The notes: a model not told the origin generated them from the letters alone. A DNA stretch of 64,000 nucleotides from Nocardia rhizosphaerihabitans (GCF_014646295.1 NZ_BMNE01000003.1:698417-762416); one strand, 5' to 3'. Counted from the stretch's first letter, positions 35,850 through 44,729 are shown. Program-made: numbers and translations.

Positions 35850-37268
35850 TCATACTCCGAAGACCAGCAGGTGCAGTGCGCCGACGAGGACACCGAGCGC
35901 GCCACCGTGCGCGTACAGCAGCCAGGCGTCCTGTTCGATGGCGGTGTACAGCATTTCGACGAACTCGTCGGGCGGCAGTTCGCGCAGTTTCTCCGTGGCC
36001 AGCTGGTCGACGCTGGCCGCGGTCGTCTGGGAGAACTCGACGTCCTCGACCAGCCACGGCTTCATCTCCGTCGCCAGGCTCGCACCCGCCGTCGCCTGGA
36101 TGGCATCGAACTGACGTGGCCCGACCGCCAGCCGGGTCACCGACCGCAGCGGCCCGAGCACCCGGTCGATCTCGGCCTTGAGGAAGTGCGCGATGACGGC
36201 GCGAGTCTTGTCGCCGCTGGGCCCGTCGAGAAGTTGTTCGGTGACCACGTCGAGGGTGACGATCTGGTACCCGATCGCGTGCCCCAGATCGGCCGCGGCC
36301 TGATGCTGACGTTTGGCGAATTTCGCGACGCCCCAGGGATATTTGTAGCGCGGCTGCGGTGTCGCGGGCTCGAACACCACCTTGATGGCGATGATGTTGA
36401 CCAGCATCCCGACGACCGCGCCACCGAGGAGCACCCACAACCATGCCGGTAGGAAATGCAGGATGGCGTAGAGCCAGCCCGGCAGCGAGATCATCGCGGG
36501 CGTGTCCCCGTGCGGGGTGCTGTAGTGCAGCAACGACAACCACAGCGCCACGATCACGCCGAACGGCAGACCGATCACCCCACTGCGGATCATGAACCGC
36601 AACTCCGGCGCGCCGAGTCCGTAGATGACGTCCTTGAGCAGTTCGGGACGACGCCGCAGATAGCCGACGACCATCAGCTTCACATCGAGCAACTGGTTGA
36701 TATTGGCGCCGATGAAATCGAAGGCGCGGTCGGTGATCGCGGGCAGTTCCGCCTCGACCGTCGAGTACACGACTTCGCGTGCGCGCGGCGGCATGTCGGC
36801 CCACAGCTGCGGATGCTCGGTGATCATGATCGAATCGACCATCGACCGCACGTTCGGCAACGCCACCTGCGCGACCTGGGCGGAGATCTTGCGCGGATCC
36901 ATCTGGTCGAAGAAATCCTTCGCGGTCCCGATCTTGGCGACGGCATTGTCGACCATCAGGCTCGCCATCTTCTCCGCGCGAGCCGGGATGAAGCCCTGGA
37001 AACCGAGGATGCCGCCGGGCGCGAAGGTCGGCAGGATCTGCACCTTGCGCGGCAGCAGCGGGAAGATCGTCTTGAGGCCGGGCACGTAGAACCCGGTGAA
37101 CCGCACCGGCGCGAACAACATGATCACGCCGGTCCAGTTGGTGATCAGACCGGCCATGGCACTGAAGATCGGAATGCTGATCATGTCGACCCAGAACTTG
37201 CTCAGGCCGGTTGTCTTCTCCCAGTCGAGCAGGCCGAAGAAGCCCGCCGCTTCGATCCCAGCATTCAT
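35850..37268 (-). CDS. DUF445-family membrane protein
   Basis: 472 residues from ATG 37266-37268, which has GGAG 10 nt upstream; an in-frame ATG at 37314-37316 would add 16 residues. It has membrane segments near the N-terminus (FSAMAGLITNWTGVIMLF), two central ones (LPFGVIVALWLSLLHY and WLWVLLGGAVVGMLVNIIAIKVVF) and one at the very end. Long amphipathic helical stretches lie between them, as in DUF445 proteins. The duplicated TNW/VNIIAIK motif is the family hallmark. Its biochemical role is unknown. It is the first gene of a two-gene unit with the Abi-alpha-like gene. Confidence 0.8.
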   Translation of the reverse strand: MNAGIEAAGFFGLLDWEKTTGLSKFWVDMISIPIFSAMAGLITNWTGVIMLFAPVRFTGFYVPGLKTIFPLLPRKVQILPTFAPGGILGFQGFIPARAEKMASLMVDNAVAKIGTAKDFFDQMDPRKISAQVAQVALPNVRSMVDSIMITEHPQLWADMPPRAREVVYSTVEAELPAITDRAFDFIGANINQLLDVKLMVVGYLRRRPELLKDVIYGLGAPELRFMIRSGVIGLPFGVIVALWLSLLHYSTPHGDTPAMISLPGWLYAILHFLPAWLWVLLGGAVVGMLVNIIAIKVVFEPATPQPRYKYPWGVAKFAKRQHQAAADLGHAIGYQIVTLDVVTEQLLDGPSGDKTRAVIAHFLKAEIDRVLGPLRSVTRLAVGPRQFDAIQATAGASLATEMKPWLVEDVEFSQTTAASVDQLATEKLRELPPDEFVEMLYTAIEQDAWLLYAHGGALGVLVGALHLLVFGV

Positions 37269-37394
37269 CCGGCGTCCACTCCGTCGTGTTCCGAACATCG
37301 CGCGTTCGGTCATCATAGGTGACCGAACAGGAGGTTCCGGGCAAGTTTCGCAGTTACCCGCTAAACCGGAGCAAACCTGGAATCGTCGGGCGAC

Positions 37395-38180
37395 TCACCC
37401 GTTGCTGGTGTTCACCAGCAGCAGGTTGGTGTCGATGTCGTGGGTGACCTTGTTGGCGACCGAGCCCAACAGCCGTGCGGGACCGCTCATTCCGCGATTG
37501 CCGATGACCACCAGGTCGTACTTCCAGGCCGCGTTGCAGATCGCCTCCGCCGCGGGGACCCCGGTCAGCACGTCGCGGCCGAACAGTTCCGGATCCTCCA
37601 CCTCGGCGGCGCCTTCGACGTCGACGAGCGTCGCGGCGCCGTCGTCGTCGGTTTTGGCCGCGGTCACCAGGAACGGGCGCGCGCCGAGGCCGACCGCGAC
37701 CTCGTAGCCGCGGCGCACCGCGGTGATCGAACTCGCCGATCCGTCGGTGGTGAGCCCGACCGTGGTCCACCGCTTCGGGATCTTGTGGGTGAACACGACA
37801 TCGGTCTCGCTGTGGTGGGACACGTGATTGGCGGTCGAGCCGAGCAGCCGTGCCTTCGAGCTGCCCAGGCTTCCGCCGCCGATGACGAGCAGGGTGCCGG
37901 GTTCGCCGGCGGCGACCTCCAGCAGCACCGCGCCCGCGGTGCCGGGAAGCTCGAGGCACACCACGTCGGGCAGGCCTGCGTCGAGCAGCGCTTCGGCGGC
38001 GGCCGCGGTGACCGCTTCTGCCCACGCGGAATCGGTGCCCGCCTTGAGCGTCGCTTCCTTCCAGACGCTGACCACGGTGACCCCGAGATCGAGCTTGAGC
38101 GCGAGTTCCCCGGCGACCGCTACGGCCGTGCGCGCGGATTCCGAACCGTTGGACCCCACCACGATGCGCTGGTATCCCAT
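37395..38180 (-). CDS. Universal stress protein, tandem UspA domains
   Basis: 261 residues from ATG 38178-38180, preceded by GGAGAGCGTCAC. There are two UspA domains of about 130 residues. Each ends in an ATP-binding loop, first GGGSLGSSKARLLGSTANHV and second GNRGMSGPARLLGSVANKV, both close to the G-x2-G-x9-G-S/T consensus. It is cytoplasmic and probably binds ATP. In mycobacteria such tandem proteins are often induced by hypoxia or stationary phase; no dormancy-type box is apparent here. It follows the dienelactone hydrolase gene with an 84-nt gap. Confidence 0.9.
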   Translation of the reverse strand: MGYQRIVVGSNGSESARTAVAVAGELALKLDLGVTVVSVWKEATLKAGTDSAWAEAVTAAAAEALLDAGLPDVVCLELPGTAGAVLLEVAAGEPGTLLVIGGGSLGSSKARLLGSTANHVSHHSETDVVFTHKIPKRWTTVGLTTDGSASSITAVRRGYEVAVGLGARPFLVTAAKTDDDGAATLVDVEGAAEVEDPELFGRDVLTGVPAAEAICNAAWKYDLVVIGNRGMSGPARLLGSVANKVTHDIDTNLLLVNTSNG

Positions 38181-38264
38181 GTGACGCTCTCCGATCGACG
38201 GCAGGTCAGCTGCGCTTCGCCACAGTATAAACACCGCACACTCCGGGCAACCCGCTCGCGGGGC

Positions 38265-38963
38265 TCACTCGCCGGTGCGCAGATGCCGGTCGAAGAAGGC
38301 GAAGATCCGCCGCCAGGCGTCCTCGGTCGCCGCCTCGTCGTAGCCGAGGCCGATGCGTTGCAGCACCGCGTTTCCGGGCAGGACGTTGGCGAAGCTGTGG
38401 GTGGCGTTCGGGTAGGTCTTGATGTCGTGCTCGACGCCGTTGGCGGTCAGCGCGGCTTCGAGCTTGCCCGCGGCGCCGGGCAGTGACGGATCGAGCCTGC
38501 CGTAGCTGGCAACCACCGGGCACGCGCCATCGAGCAGGGTTTTGTAGTCGCCGTAGAGGCCGCCGTAGAACGGGGCCGACGCGTGGAAACCCTGCGGTGC
38601 GGTGAGCAGCGCGAATCCGCCACCGAGGCAGAAGCCGAGGACCGCGATGCGGCCGGTGCAGTCGGGGTCGGCGGCGAGCCGGTCGCGGGCGGCGAGGATC
38701 TCCCCCACCGCCGGCCCCTCGCCGGTGAACGCCAGCGCGCGGAACGCCTGCTGGATGCAGCGGGCGCGGCCACGGGTGAACAGGTTCGGTGCGATCGCCA
38801 GATAGCCGTGACCGGCGACGATGTCGAGTTGATGGCGGAGATCGGCATTCAGGCCGAGGCCGTCGTGCAGAACCACGACGCCCGGCCACGGGCCCGCTCC
38901 CTGCGGACGGGCGACCAGCGCTTCGAGGCTTCCGGAGGGACTATCGATCTCGATCGATTCCAT
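38265..38963 (-). CDS. Dienelactone hydrolase-family protein
   Basis: 232 residues, an alpha/beta hydrolase of the DLH family with the Cys-Asp-His triad: nucleophile Cys in VLGFCLGGGFALL, Asp in GRLDPSLPG and His in PNATHSFANV. The family hydrolyses dienelactones or related esters and lactones; no aromatic-degradation genes are near, so the substrate is open. Its ATG lies 9 nt after the stop of the P1B ATPase, which makes the two a likely operon. Confidence 0.88.
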   Translation of the reverse strand: MESIEIDSPSGSLEALVARPQGAGPWPGVVVLHDGLGLNADLRHQLDIVAGHGYLAIAPNLFTRGRARCIQQAFRALAFTGEGPAVGEILAARDRLAADPDCTGRIAVLGFCLGGGFALLTAPQGFHASAPFYGGLYGDYKTLLDGACPVVASYGRLDPSLPGAAGKLEAALTANGVEHDIKTYPNATHSFANVLPGNAVLQRIGLGYDEAATEDAWRRIFAFFDRHLRTGE

Positions 38964-38972
38964 TGCTCGAAT

Positions 38973-41339
38973 CTAGTCCGCGCCCACGTTCCGTGGCGAT
39001 CCGTCGGCGCGTCGCTGATCAGCAGGTGCGGGTAGGGGCAGGCGTTTGAGGTGCAAGGCGTTGAGCGCCACGATCAGGCTCGATCCCGACATCGCCATGG
39101 CCGCGATCTCCGGGCGCATCGTCAGCCCCCACGGCTCGAACACCCCGGCCGCGATCGGCAGGGCGATGCCGTTGTAGCCGACCGCCCACGCCAGGTTCTG
39201 ATGCTCCTTGCCGACGGTGCCACGGCCGATGCGCAGCGCGGTCGACACGGTGAACGGGTCCGAGCGCATGAGCACGACATCGGCGGTCTGGATCGCGACG
39301 TCGGTGCCCGCGCCGATGGCGATGCCGAGGTCGGCGCGGGCCAGCGCTGGCGCGTCGTTGACGCCGTCACCGACCATCGCCACCTTCTTGCCCGCGCGCT
39401 GTAGCTCGGCGATCCGGTCGGCCTTGTCGGCGGGCAGCACATCGGCGATGACGGTGTCGATGCCGAGGTCGGCGGCGATGCGCTGCGCGGTGGCCTGGTT
39501 GTCGCCGGTCAGCATGACCACGCCGACGCCGAGATCGTGCAGGGCGGCCACCGCGGCGGCCGACGTCGGGCGCGGTGCGTCGGCCAGGGCGATCACCGCG
39601 GCGGCTTTCCCGTCGACGGCGACCAGGACGGCGGTGTGCCCGGAAGCGGCCAGGTCGTCACGGTGCTGAGCCAGGCCACCGAGCGCTACGTGTTCGTGGT
39701 CGAGCAGGCCACGATTGCCGACGAGTACCCGGTGGCCGTCGACAGTGGCGGTCGCGCCCCGGCCAGGCACGTTCTGGAAATCCGTCGCCGAAAGCGACAG
39801 GGCGTCATGCTCTTTCGCGTAGTCGACGATCGCCTTGGCGAGGGGATGCTCGGATTCACGTTCCACGGCGGCGGCCAGGGCGAGCATCCGGCCGGTGTCC
39901 ACCCCGGGCGCCGGCACCACCTCGGTGACCTCCGGGGAACCCTTCGTGAGGGTGCCGGTCTTGTCCATCACCACCACATCGACACGGGCCGAATCCTCCA
40001 GTGCCGTCGCGTTCTTGAACAACACACCCCGTTTCGCACCGAGGCCGGTGCCGACCATGATCGCGGTCGGCGTCGCCAGACCCAGTGCGTCAGGACAGGT
40101 CACCACCACGACGGTGATCGCGAACAGCAAAGCCCTGCTCAACGACGCGCCGACGAGCAGCCACACCACCAGCGTGGTGACGCTGCCTGCCAAGGCGACC
40201 AGGGTCAGCCAGAGTGCCGCCCGGTCGGCCAGCCGCTGGCCCGGCGCCTTCGAATTCTGTGCCTGCTGAACCAGTTCCACGATCTGGGCGAGCGCGGTGT
40301 CGGAACCGACCTTGGTGGCTTGCACCCGCAGGCTGCCGGTGGTGTTGATGGTCGCGCCGATCACCGGGGAGCCGGGTTCCTTGTGCACCGGCATGCTCTC
40401 GCCGGTGACCATCGACTCGTCGACATCGCTGGAACCGTCGATGACGGTGCCGTCGACGGCGATCTTGGCGCCGGGGCGCACCAGCAGGGTGTCGCCGACG
40501 GCGACATCGGCTGTCGGGATCTCGATCTCCGTGCCGTCGCGCACCACAACGGCTTTCGGCGGTGACAGATCGAGCAGGGTGGTCACCGCGTCGTTGGCGC
40601 CGCCGCGGGCCCGCATCTCGAACCAGTGCCCGAGCAGCACGAACGCGGCCAGCATCGTCGAGGCTTCGTAGAACACCTCGCCGCCGCCGGTGAGCGTCAC
40701 ATACAGGGAATACAGCCAGCCGGTGCCGATACCCACCGAGACCAGCACCATCATGTCGAGGGTGTGCGCCTTCAGTGCCTGCCAGGCGCCGGTGAAGAAG
40801 ATCGTCGAGGAATAGAAGATCACCGGCAGGCTCAGGATCAGCGCCCACACATCCATGCGCAGCCCGAACGGGACGGGCAGATGCAGACCGAGCATGTGGG
40901 TGGCCATGGGCGACCACAGCATCACCAGGGTGGAGAAGACGAGGGCGACGAGGAAGCGGTTGCGCATGTCGCGGGCCATGTCGTCCATGGACATGGCCGC
41001 GTGGCTGCCGTGCTGGTGTCCGGTGGGGCCGTGGGCCTGCGCGGTCGCACCGCTGGACGGTGGCTCGCTCAGCGGGTCGCAGAGGTGGTTCGGCACCGAG
41101 CGGCCCGCGCAGTGGTAGCCGCATTCCTGGACCCAGGTGCGCAGATCGGCGACCGACGTCCGCGCCGTGTCGTAGGTGACGGTGGCGGTTTGCGCGACCG
41201 GGTTCGTATCGACGGCGAGGACACCGGGACGGCGGAGCAGGGCGGTGGTGAGTACCCGATGCGAACTCGCCCGCAGCACCCCGCCTACGTGCAGGACGGT
41301 CGTCGCGGACGTGGTGGCGGGGTGGTGCGTCTCAGGCAT
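38973..41339 (-). CDS. Heavy-metal P1B-type ATPase with CPD motif
   Basis: 788 residues from ATG 41337-41339 (AGGAG 5 nt upstream). An N-terminal HMA-like domain (about 12-75) lacks the usual CxxC. A His-rich linker (HGPTGHQHGSH) and eight membrane segments follow. The metal-site motif in the sixth segment is Cys415-Pro-Asp417 (VTCPDALGLATP) instead of CPC or CPH. The core is intact: DESMVTGESMP, DKTGTLTKG, the nucleotide-binding SEHPLAKA and MVGDGVNDAPALARADLG. It exports a transition metal, most likely copper-like, at the expense of ATP; the ion cannot be fixed because of the Asp. The dienelactone hydrolase gene follows directly. Confidence 0.9.
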   Translation of the reverse strand: MPETHHPATTSATTVLHVGGVLRASSHRVLTTALLRRPGVLAVDTNPVAQTATVTYDTARTSVADLRTWVQECGYHCAGRSVPNHLCDPLSEPPSSGATAQAHGPTGHQHGSHAAMSMDDMARDMRNRFLVALVFSTLVMLWSPMATHMLGLHLPVPFGLRMDVWALILSLPVIFYSSTIFFTGAWQALKAHTLDMMVLVSVGIGTGWLYSLYVTLTGGGEVFYEASTMLAAFVLLGHWFEMRARGGANDAVTTLLDLSPPKAVVVRDGTEIEIPTADVAVGDTLLVRPGAKIAVDGTVIDGSSDVDESMVTGESMPVHKEPGSPVIGATINTTGSLRVQATKVGSDTALAQIVELVQQAQNSKAPGQRLADRAALWLTLVALAGSVTTLVVWLLVGASLSRALLFAITVVVVTCPDALGLATPTAIMVGTGLGAKRGVLFKNATALEDSARVDVVVMDKTGTLTKGSPEVTEVVPAPGVDTGRMLALAAAVERESEHPLAKAIVDYAKEHDALSLSATDFQNVPGRGATATVDGHRVLVGNRGLLDHEHVALGGLAQHRDDLAASGHTAVLVAVDGKAAAVIALADAPRPTSAAAVAALHDLGVGVVMLTGDNQATAQRIAADLGIDTVIADVLPADKADRIAELQRAGKKVAMVGDGVNDAPALARADLGIAIGAGTDVAIQTADVVLMRSDPFTVSTALRIGRGTVGKEHQNLAWAVGYNGIALPIAAGVFEPWGLTMRPEIAAMAMSGSSLIVALNALHLKRLPLPAPADQRRADGSPRNVGAD

Positions 41340-41439
41340 CGCCGCTCCTGTCGCCGGTCGACGCACGACGCGACAGCGCCGGTGCGCCTCACTTCCCTGA
41401 CGACAGTACTCGGCGCGGAGGGCGAGCAGACGGAGGTCG

Positions 41440-41456
41440 CGGGTCGCCGCGACCCG
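41440..41456 (-). terminator. Hairpin directly after mshC stop
   Basis: A 7-bp stem (CGGGTCG with CGACCCG) around a 3-nt loop begins right after the mshC TGA on the minus strand. There is no U-tract. It separates mshC from the metal ATPase gene. Confidence 0.5.
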
Positions 41457-42695
41457 TCAGAGGGTGACGCCCAGCAGCGCGTCCACCGCGTCACGCACCA
41501 GCGCGGGAGCCGCGGGATCGGCGCCGCCGTAGGTCAGCGCCTGCGTCGCCCAGTTGTCGATGGCGTCGAGCGCCTTCGGGGTGTCCAGGTCGTCGGCCAG
41601 GTGCTGACGCAGCCGGACGACGGTGTCGGCGGCCGACGGGCCGCTGGTCAGGGCGGCAGCGTCACGCCAGCGGGCCAGGCGGGTCTGGGCGTCGGTGAGC
41701 ACCTCGTCGGTCCACATGCGGTCCTGGCGGTAGTGCCCGGCGAGCAGGCCGAGCCGGATCGCGGCCGGGTCGACGCCCGAGCGGCGCAGCTTCGACACCA
41801 GCACCAGGTTGCCCTTGGACTTCGACATCTTCTCGCCGTCGAGACCGATCAGCCCGGCGTGCACGTAGTGGCGGGCGAAGCGGCGGGTGCCGGTGATCGC
41901 CTCGGCGTGCGCGGCGGAGTATTCGTGGTGCGGATAGATCAGATCCGAACCGCCGCCCTGGACGTCGAACTCGGTGCCGATCCGGTTGAGCGCGATCGCC
42001 GCACACTCGATGTGCCAGCCGGGACGGCCCGCACCGAACGGCGCCTGCCAGGACGGTTCATCCGGGCGCTCGGCCCGCCACAGCAGTGCGTCGATGGTGT
42101 CGCGCTTACCCGCACGGTCGGGGTCGCCGCCGCGCTCGGCGAACAGCTTCTCCATGGTGGCGCGGTCGTAGCCGGACTCGTAGCCGAACTGCTCGGTCGC
42201 GTCGGTCCGGAAGTAGATGTCGGGGAACTCGGCATCGTCGACCTGGTAGGCGACGCCGGCCGCGACCAGCTTCTGCACCAGCTCCACCACCTCCTCGACC
42301 GACTCGATCGCGCCGATGTAGTCGCGCGGCGGGAGCACCTGCAGGGCGGTCATGTCCTCGCGGAACAGCTCGATCTCGGAGGTGCCGAGGTCACGCCAGT
42401 CGACGCCGTCGCGGGCGGCGCGTTCGAACAGCGGGTCGTCGACGTCGGTGACGTTCTGCACGTAGTGCACGTCGTGGCCCGCGTCGCGCCACAGCCGGTT
42501 GATCAGGTCGAACGTCAGGTAGGTGGCGGCGTGACCGAGGTGGGTGGCGTCGTAGGGAGTGATGCCGCAGACGTACATCTTCGCGGTCGCGCCGGGGGTG
42601 ACCGGGCGGACCTGGCGATCGGCGGTGTCGTACAACCGCAACGGCGGCCCTGCTCCGGGGACGGTCGGTAGGGCGATATCGGACCAGGACTGCAT
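41457..42695 (-). CDS. mshC: Cysteine:GlcN-inositol ligase (mycothiol synthesis)
   Basis: Joins L-cysteine to GlcN-Ins with ATP, the third step of mycothiol synthesis, in the cytoplasm. 412 residues from ATG 42693-42695, the usual MshC length. It is cysteinyl-tRNA-synthetase-like, with the HIGH-type motif in MYVCGITPYDATHLGHAATY (zinc Cys included), the KMSKSKGN loop near residue 290, and zinc ligands in WHIECAAIA and PHHEYSAAHA. It lacks the tRNA-binding extension of CysS. In relatives mshC lies close to the uppP-SCO1664 operon; here an HTH-hydrolase pair and a secreted-protein gene come between. A hairpin follows the stop. Confidence 0.96.
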   Translation of the reverse strand: MQSWSDIALPTVPGAGPPLRLYDTADRQVRPVTPGATAKMYVCGITPYDATHLGHAATYLTFDLINRLWRDAGHDVHYVQNVTDVDDPLFERAARDGVDWRDLGTSEIELFREDMTALQVLPPRDYIGAIESVEEVVELVQKLVAAGVAYQVDDAEFPDIYFRTDATEQFGYESGYDRATMEKLFAERGGDPDRAGKRDTIDALLWRAERPDEPSWQAPFGAGRPGWHIECAAIALNRIGTEFDVQGGGSDLIYPHHEYSAAHAEAITGTRRFARHYVHAGLIGLDGEKMSKSKGNLVLVSKLRRSGVDPAAIRLGLLAGHYRQDRMWTDEVLTDAQTRLARWRDAAALTSGPSAADTVVRLRQHLADDLDTPKALDAIDNWATQALTYGGADPAAPALVRDAVDALLGVTL

Positions 42696-42940
42696 GATTC
42701 GAGGGTAGAGCCCCCGTCGAGGCGACTGGTCCGCGGCCCGGTCAGGCGGTTGCTCGTGGCGTAGCTCGCGCCGCCCGCTACCTGCACACAAACGTGTTCC
42801 GGTGTTCCCGTCAAGGGTTGTACTCAGGCAGATCCGCAGGTCACGGACCTGGTGGGGCGGATCGTCGGCACCTGCGCCCGCGACCTGGGCCGATGGTTGC
42901 CGACAGGGCGGGCGTGGCGAGCATTGTCACATGCCACAAG

Positions 42941-42985
42941 TCCCTAAACTTCCCTATTGCTCCCTATAGATACATTCGTTTAGGG
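42941..42985. promoter_or_regulatory. Helically phased TCCCTA repeats upstream of HTH gene
   Basis: TCCCTA begins at 42941, 42951 and 42961, three direct repeats with exactly 10-bp spacing. GTTTAGGG at 42978-42985 is the reverse complement of CCCTAAAC at 42942-42949. The block ends 7 nt before the ATG of the HTH gene. Repeats one helical turn apart suit head-to-tail binding of a small HTH protein along one DNA face; autoregulation is inferred. Confidence 0.6.
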
Positions 42986-42992
42986 TAGCTTC

Positions 42993-43421
42993 ATGACGGA
43001 TCGCTTCTATTCGGTGGAGCAGGTCGCCGACTTGCTCGGCCTGCATGTCCGCACCGTGCGCAGCTATGTCCGCGACGGCAAACTGCCCGCGGCCCGCATC
43101 GGCAAGCAGTACCGGATCGCCCACGACGACCTCGAGGCGTTCACCGGCCTGCCGATCACCGCACCGTGGACGCCGGACGCGACCGGCAGACACGCCGAGG
43201 CCTCCTGCATCGTCGAGGTCGACGCCGTCGACCGCGCCACCGCGGACCGGATCACCACACTGCTCACCGCCACGGCAGCCACCCGAGGCCCGGGCGGCAC
43301 GCCACTGCGCGTGGAAACCAGCTACGACCCGGGGCGATCGCGCCTCAAGGTCATCCTGCTCGGCGGTATCACCGACACCGCCCGGCTGCTCGACTACATG
43401 GACGGAGTCCTCACCTCATGA
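42993..43421 (+). CDS. Excisionase/BldC-like helix-turn-helix DNA-binding protein
   Basis: 142 residues. The N-terminal 50 residues are a MerR-type winged HTH of the excisionase (HTH_17) class: YSVEQVADLLGLHVRTVRSY then DGKLPAARIGKQYRI. The rest (about 58-140) is an alpha/beta region not recognised, possibly a small ligand-binding or dimer domain (ASCIVEVDAVDRATADRI, KVILLGGITDTARLLDY). No integrase or phage gene is near, so a transcription regulator is more likely than an excisionase. The stop overlaps the hydrolase start (ATGA), so the two are co-translated. Phased TCCCTA repeats precede it. Confidence 0.8.
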   Translation: MTDRFYSVEQVADLLGLHVRTVRSYVRDGKLPAARIGKQYRIAHDDLEAFTGLPITAPWTPDATGRHAEASCIVEVDAVDRATADRITTLLTATAATRGPGGTPLRVETSYDPGRSRLKVILLGGITDTARLLDYMDGVLTS

Positions 43422-44266
43422 CCGGCATCTACAAGTCCGCCGAAGGCCGGCGAGTCGTCGAACAGCGCTACCGCGAACACCTCGACGCCTGGCCGGTACC
43501 GCGCGAGGAACTGCGCATCGATACCGGCGTCGGTGAGACGTTCGTCGTCGCCTCCGGACCCGTGGACGCGCCGCCGCTGGTTCTGCTGCACGGCTCGGGT
43601 GCCAACACCACGGCCTGGCGCGGTGACGTCGCCGGCTGGGCGTCGCGGTACCGCGTGTACGCCGTCGACCTGCCCGGCGAGCCCGGGTTCTCTGCGCCGA
43701 CCCGGCTGCCGCTGGACAGCGACGCGACCGCGAGCTGGCTCGACGAGGTCATGGACGGCCTCGGACTCGACACGATCGCCCTCGCCGGCATGTCACTCGG
43801 CGGCTGGACCGCGCTCGACTATGTGCTGCGCAGGCCGGGCCGCGTCACCGCGCTGGTGCTGTTGTGCCCGGGCGGGCTCGGTGGTCAGCGATTCGGGTGG
43901 CTGGTGAAGGGCATGCTGCTGGGTCTGGTCGGCCGTGGCAGTGTGCGCGATTCCGCACGGACTGTGCTCGGTCTCGACGACGAGACGGCCGGCCCGATCC
44001 TCGACGATGTCGAGCTGATCTTCGCCCACTTCAAGCCGCGCACCGGGCGTCTGCCTATCTTCGCCGACGAGCGACTGCGCACGGTGAACATTCCGGTGCT
44101 GGTGATCGCCGGCGATCGCGACGTGCTGTTCGATTCGGCACGCACGGCCGAACGTGCCCGCGGCGGATTCACGCGGGGCGAGGTGCGCCTGCTGCCCGAT
44201 GTCGGCCACGGCGTGTTCGGCCAGACCGCGACGATCAGGGAGTTCCTCGGCGCGTACTCCGGCTGA
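43418..44266 (+). CDS. Alpha/beta-fold hydrolase
   Basis: 282 residues from ATG 43418-43420. Triad candidates are Ser in LAGMSLGGWTALDY, Asp in IAGDRDVLFDSA and His in PDVGHGVFGQ; the oxyanion loop is LLHGSGANTTAW. It matches the ester/C-C bond hydrolase branch of the fold. The substrate is unknown. It is translationally coupled to the HTH gene, which therefore probably controls its expression and may sense its substrate or product. Both genes sit inside an otherwise conserved mycothiol/uppP neighbourhood and run opposite to it. Confidence 0.88.
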   Translation: MTGIYKSAEGRRVVEQRYREHLDAWPVPREELRIDTGVGETFVVASGPVDAPPLVLLHGSGANTTAWRGDVAGWASRYRVYAVDLPGEPGFSAPTRLPLDSDATASWLDEVMDGLGLDTIALAGMSLGGWTALDYVLRRPGRVTALVLLCPGGLGGQRFGWLVKGMLLGLVGRGSVRDSARTVLGLDDETAGPILDDVELIFAHFKPRTGRLPIFADERLRTVNIPVLVIAGDRDVLFDSARTAERARGGFTRGEVRLLPDVGHGVFGQTATIREFLGAYSG

Positions 44267-44285
44267 CCGGAGCGACGATGATGCG

Positions 44286-44322
44286 TTCGGTGTCGCCGAG
44301 TGTCGGGTGCGGCGACACCGAA
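44286..44322. terminator. Bidirectional hairpin terminator
   Basis: A perfect 13-bp stem (TTCGGTGTCGCCG with CGGCGACACCGAA) around an 11-nt loop lies between the convergent hydrolase and secreted-protein genes. It starts 19 nt past one stop and ends 12 nt before the other. Confidence 0.75.
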
Positions 44323-44334
44323 CTCACCGGGTGA

Positions 44335-44607
44335 TCACGCCTGGGCGTAGCACTGCACGTTCAGGGTGTCGGCCTCCGGGCCGAACTGCGGCAGGGCGTA
44401 GTAGGCGGCGCCGACCTGATCGGCGGCCTGCACGGTGACCTCGGGCAGCGGCGCACCGGTGTTGCGGTCGGTGGCGGTGCAGACGAAGGTCTTCTCGGAC
44501 CACCAGCCGCTGGGGAACGCCTGCGCGGGCGCGGCGACAGCGGCGACAGCACCGGTGAGCAGCAGCGCGGCGGCGGAGCTGGTGACGATCGAGCGGGTCG
44601 ACGACAT
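44335..44607 (-). CDS. Small secreted protein of unknown function
   Basis: 90 residues. A signal peptide is clear: a short polar start, the hydrophobic SSAAALLLTGAVAAVAA and a cleavage site after APAQA near residue 30. The mature part is about 60 residues with two cysteines (TFVCTAT and NVQCYAQA) that could form one disulfide. No family is recognised. It stands alone between the bidirectional hairpin and the end of the SCO1664-type gene, with a 122-nt upstream gap holding its promoter. Confidence 0.75.
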   Translation of the reverse strand: MSSTRSIVTSSAAALLLTGAVAAVAAPAQAFPSGWWSEKTFVCTATDRNTGAPLPEVTVQAADQVGAAYYALPQFGPEADTLNVQCYAQA

Positions 44608-44729
44608 AGATTTCCTCTGATCTTGTAAGACGAAAGTGCTTGGAGCACACTAGCACCGGCCCCGACCCGGAAAAGCAGCCTCACAGTACCCGACGTCAGC
44701 GCATCGGTGGGCGAGAATCGTCGCCGGAA

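Noticed and set aside
40626..42671. 681-codon open frame on the plus strand
   Set aside because: It runs opposite the 5' part of the metal ATPase and mshC; mshC is certain.
42794..42988. 64-codon open frame between mshC and the HTH gene
   Set aside because: It covers the TCCCTA repeat region and has no protein features; a promoter region is more likely.
42993..43421. Reading the HTH protein as a phage or plasmid excisionase
   Set aside because: No integrase, attachment repeats or phage genes are near, and the coupled hydrolase gene points to a metabolic regulator.
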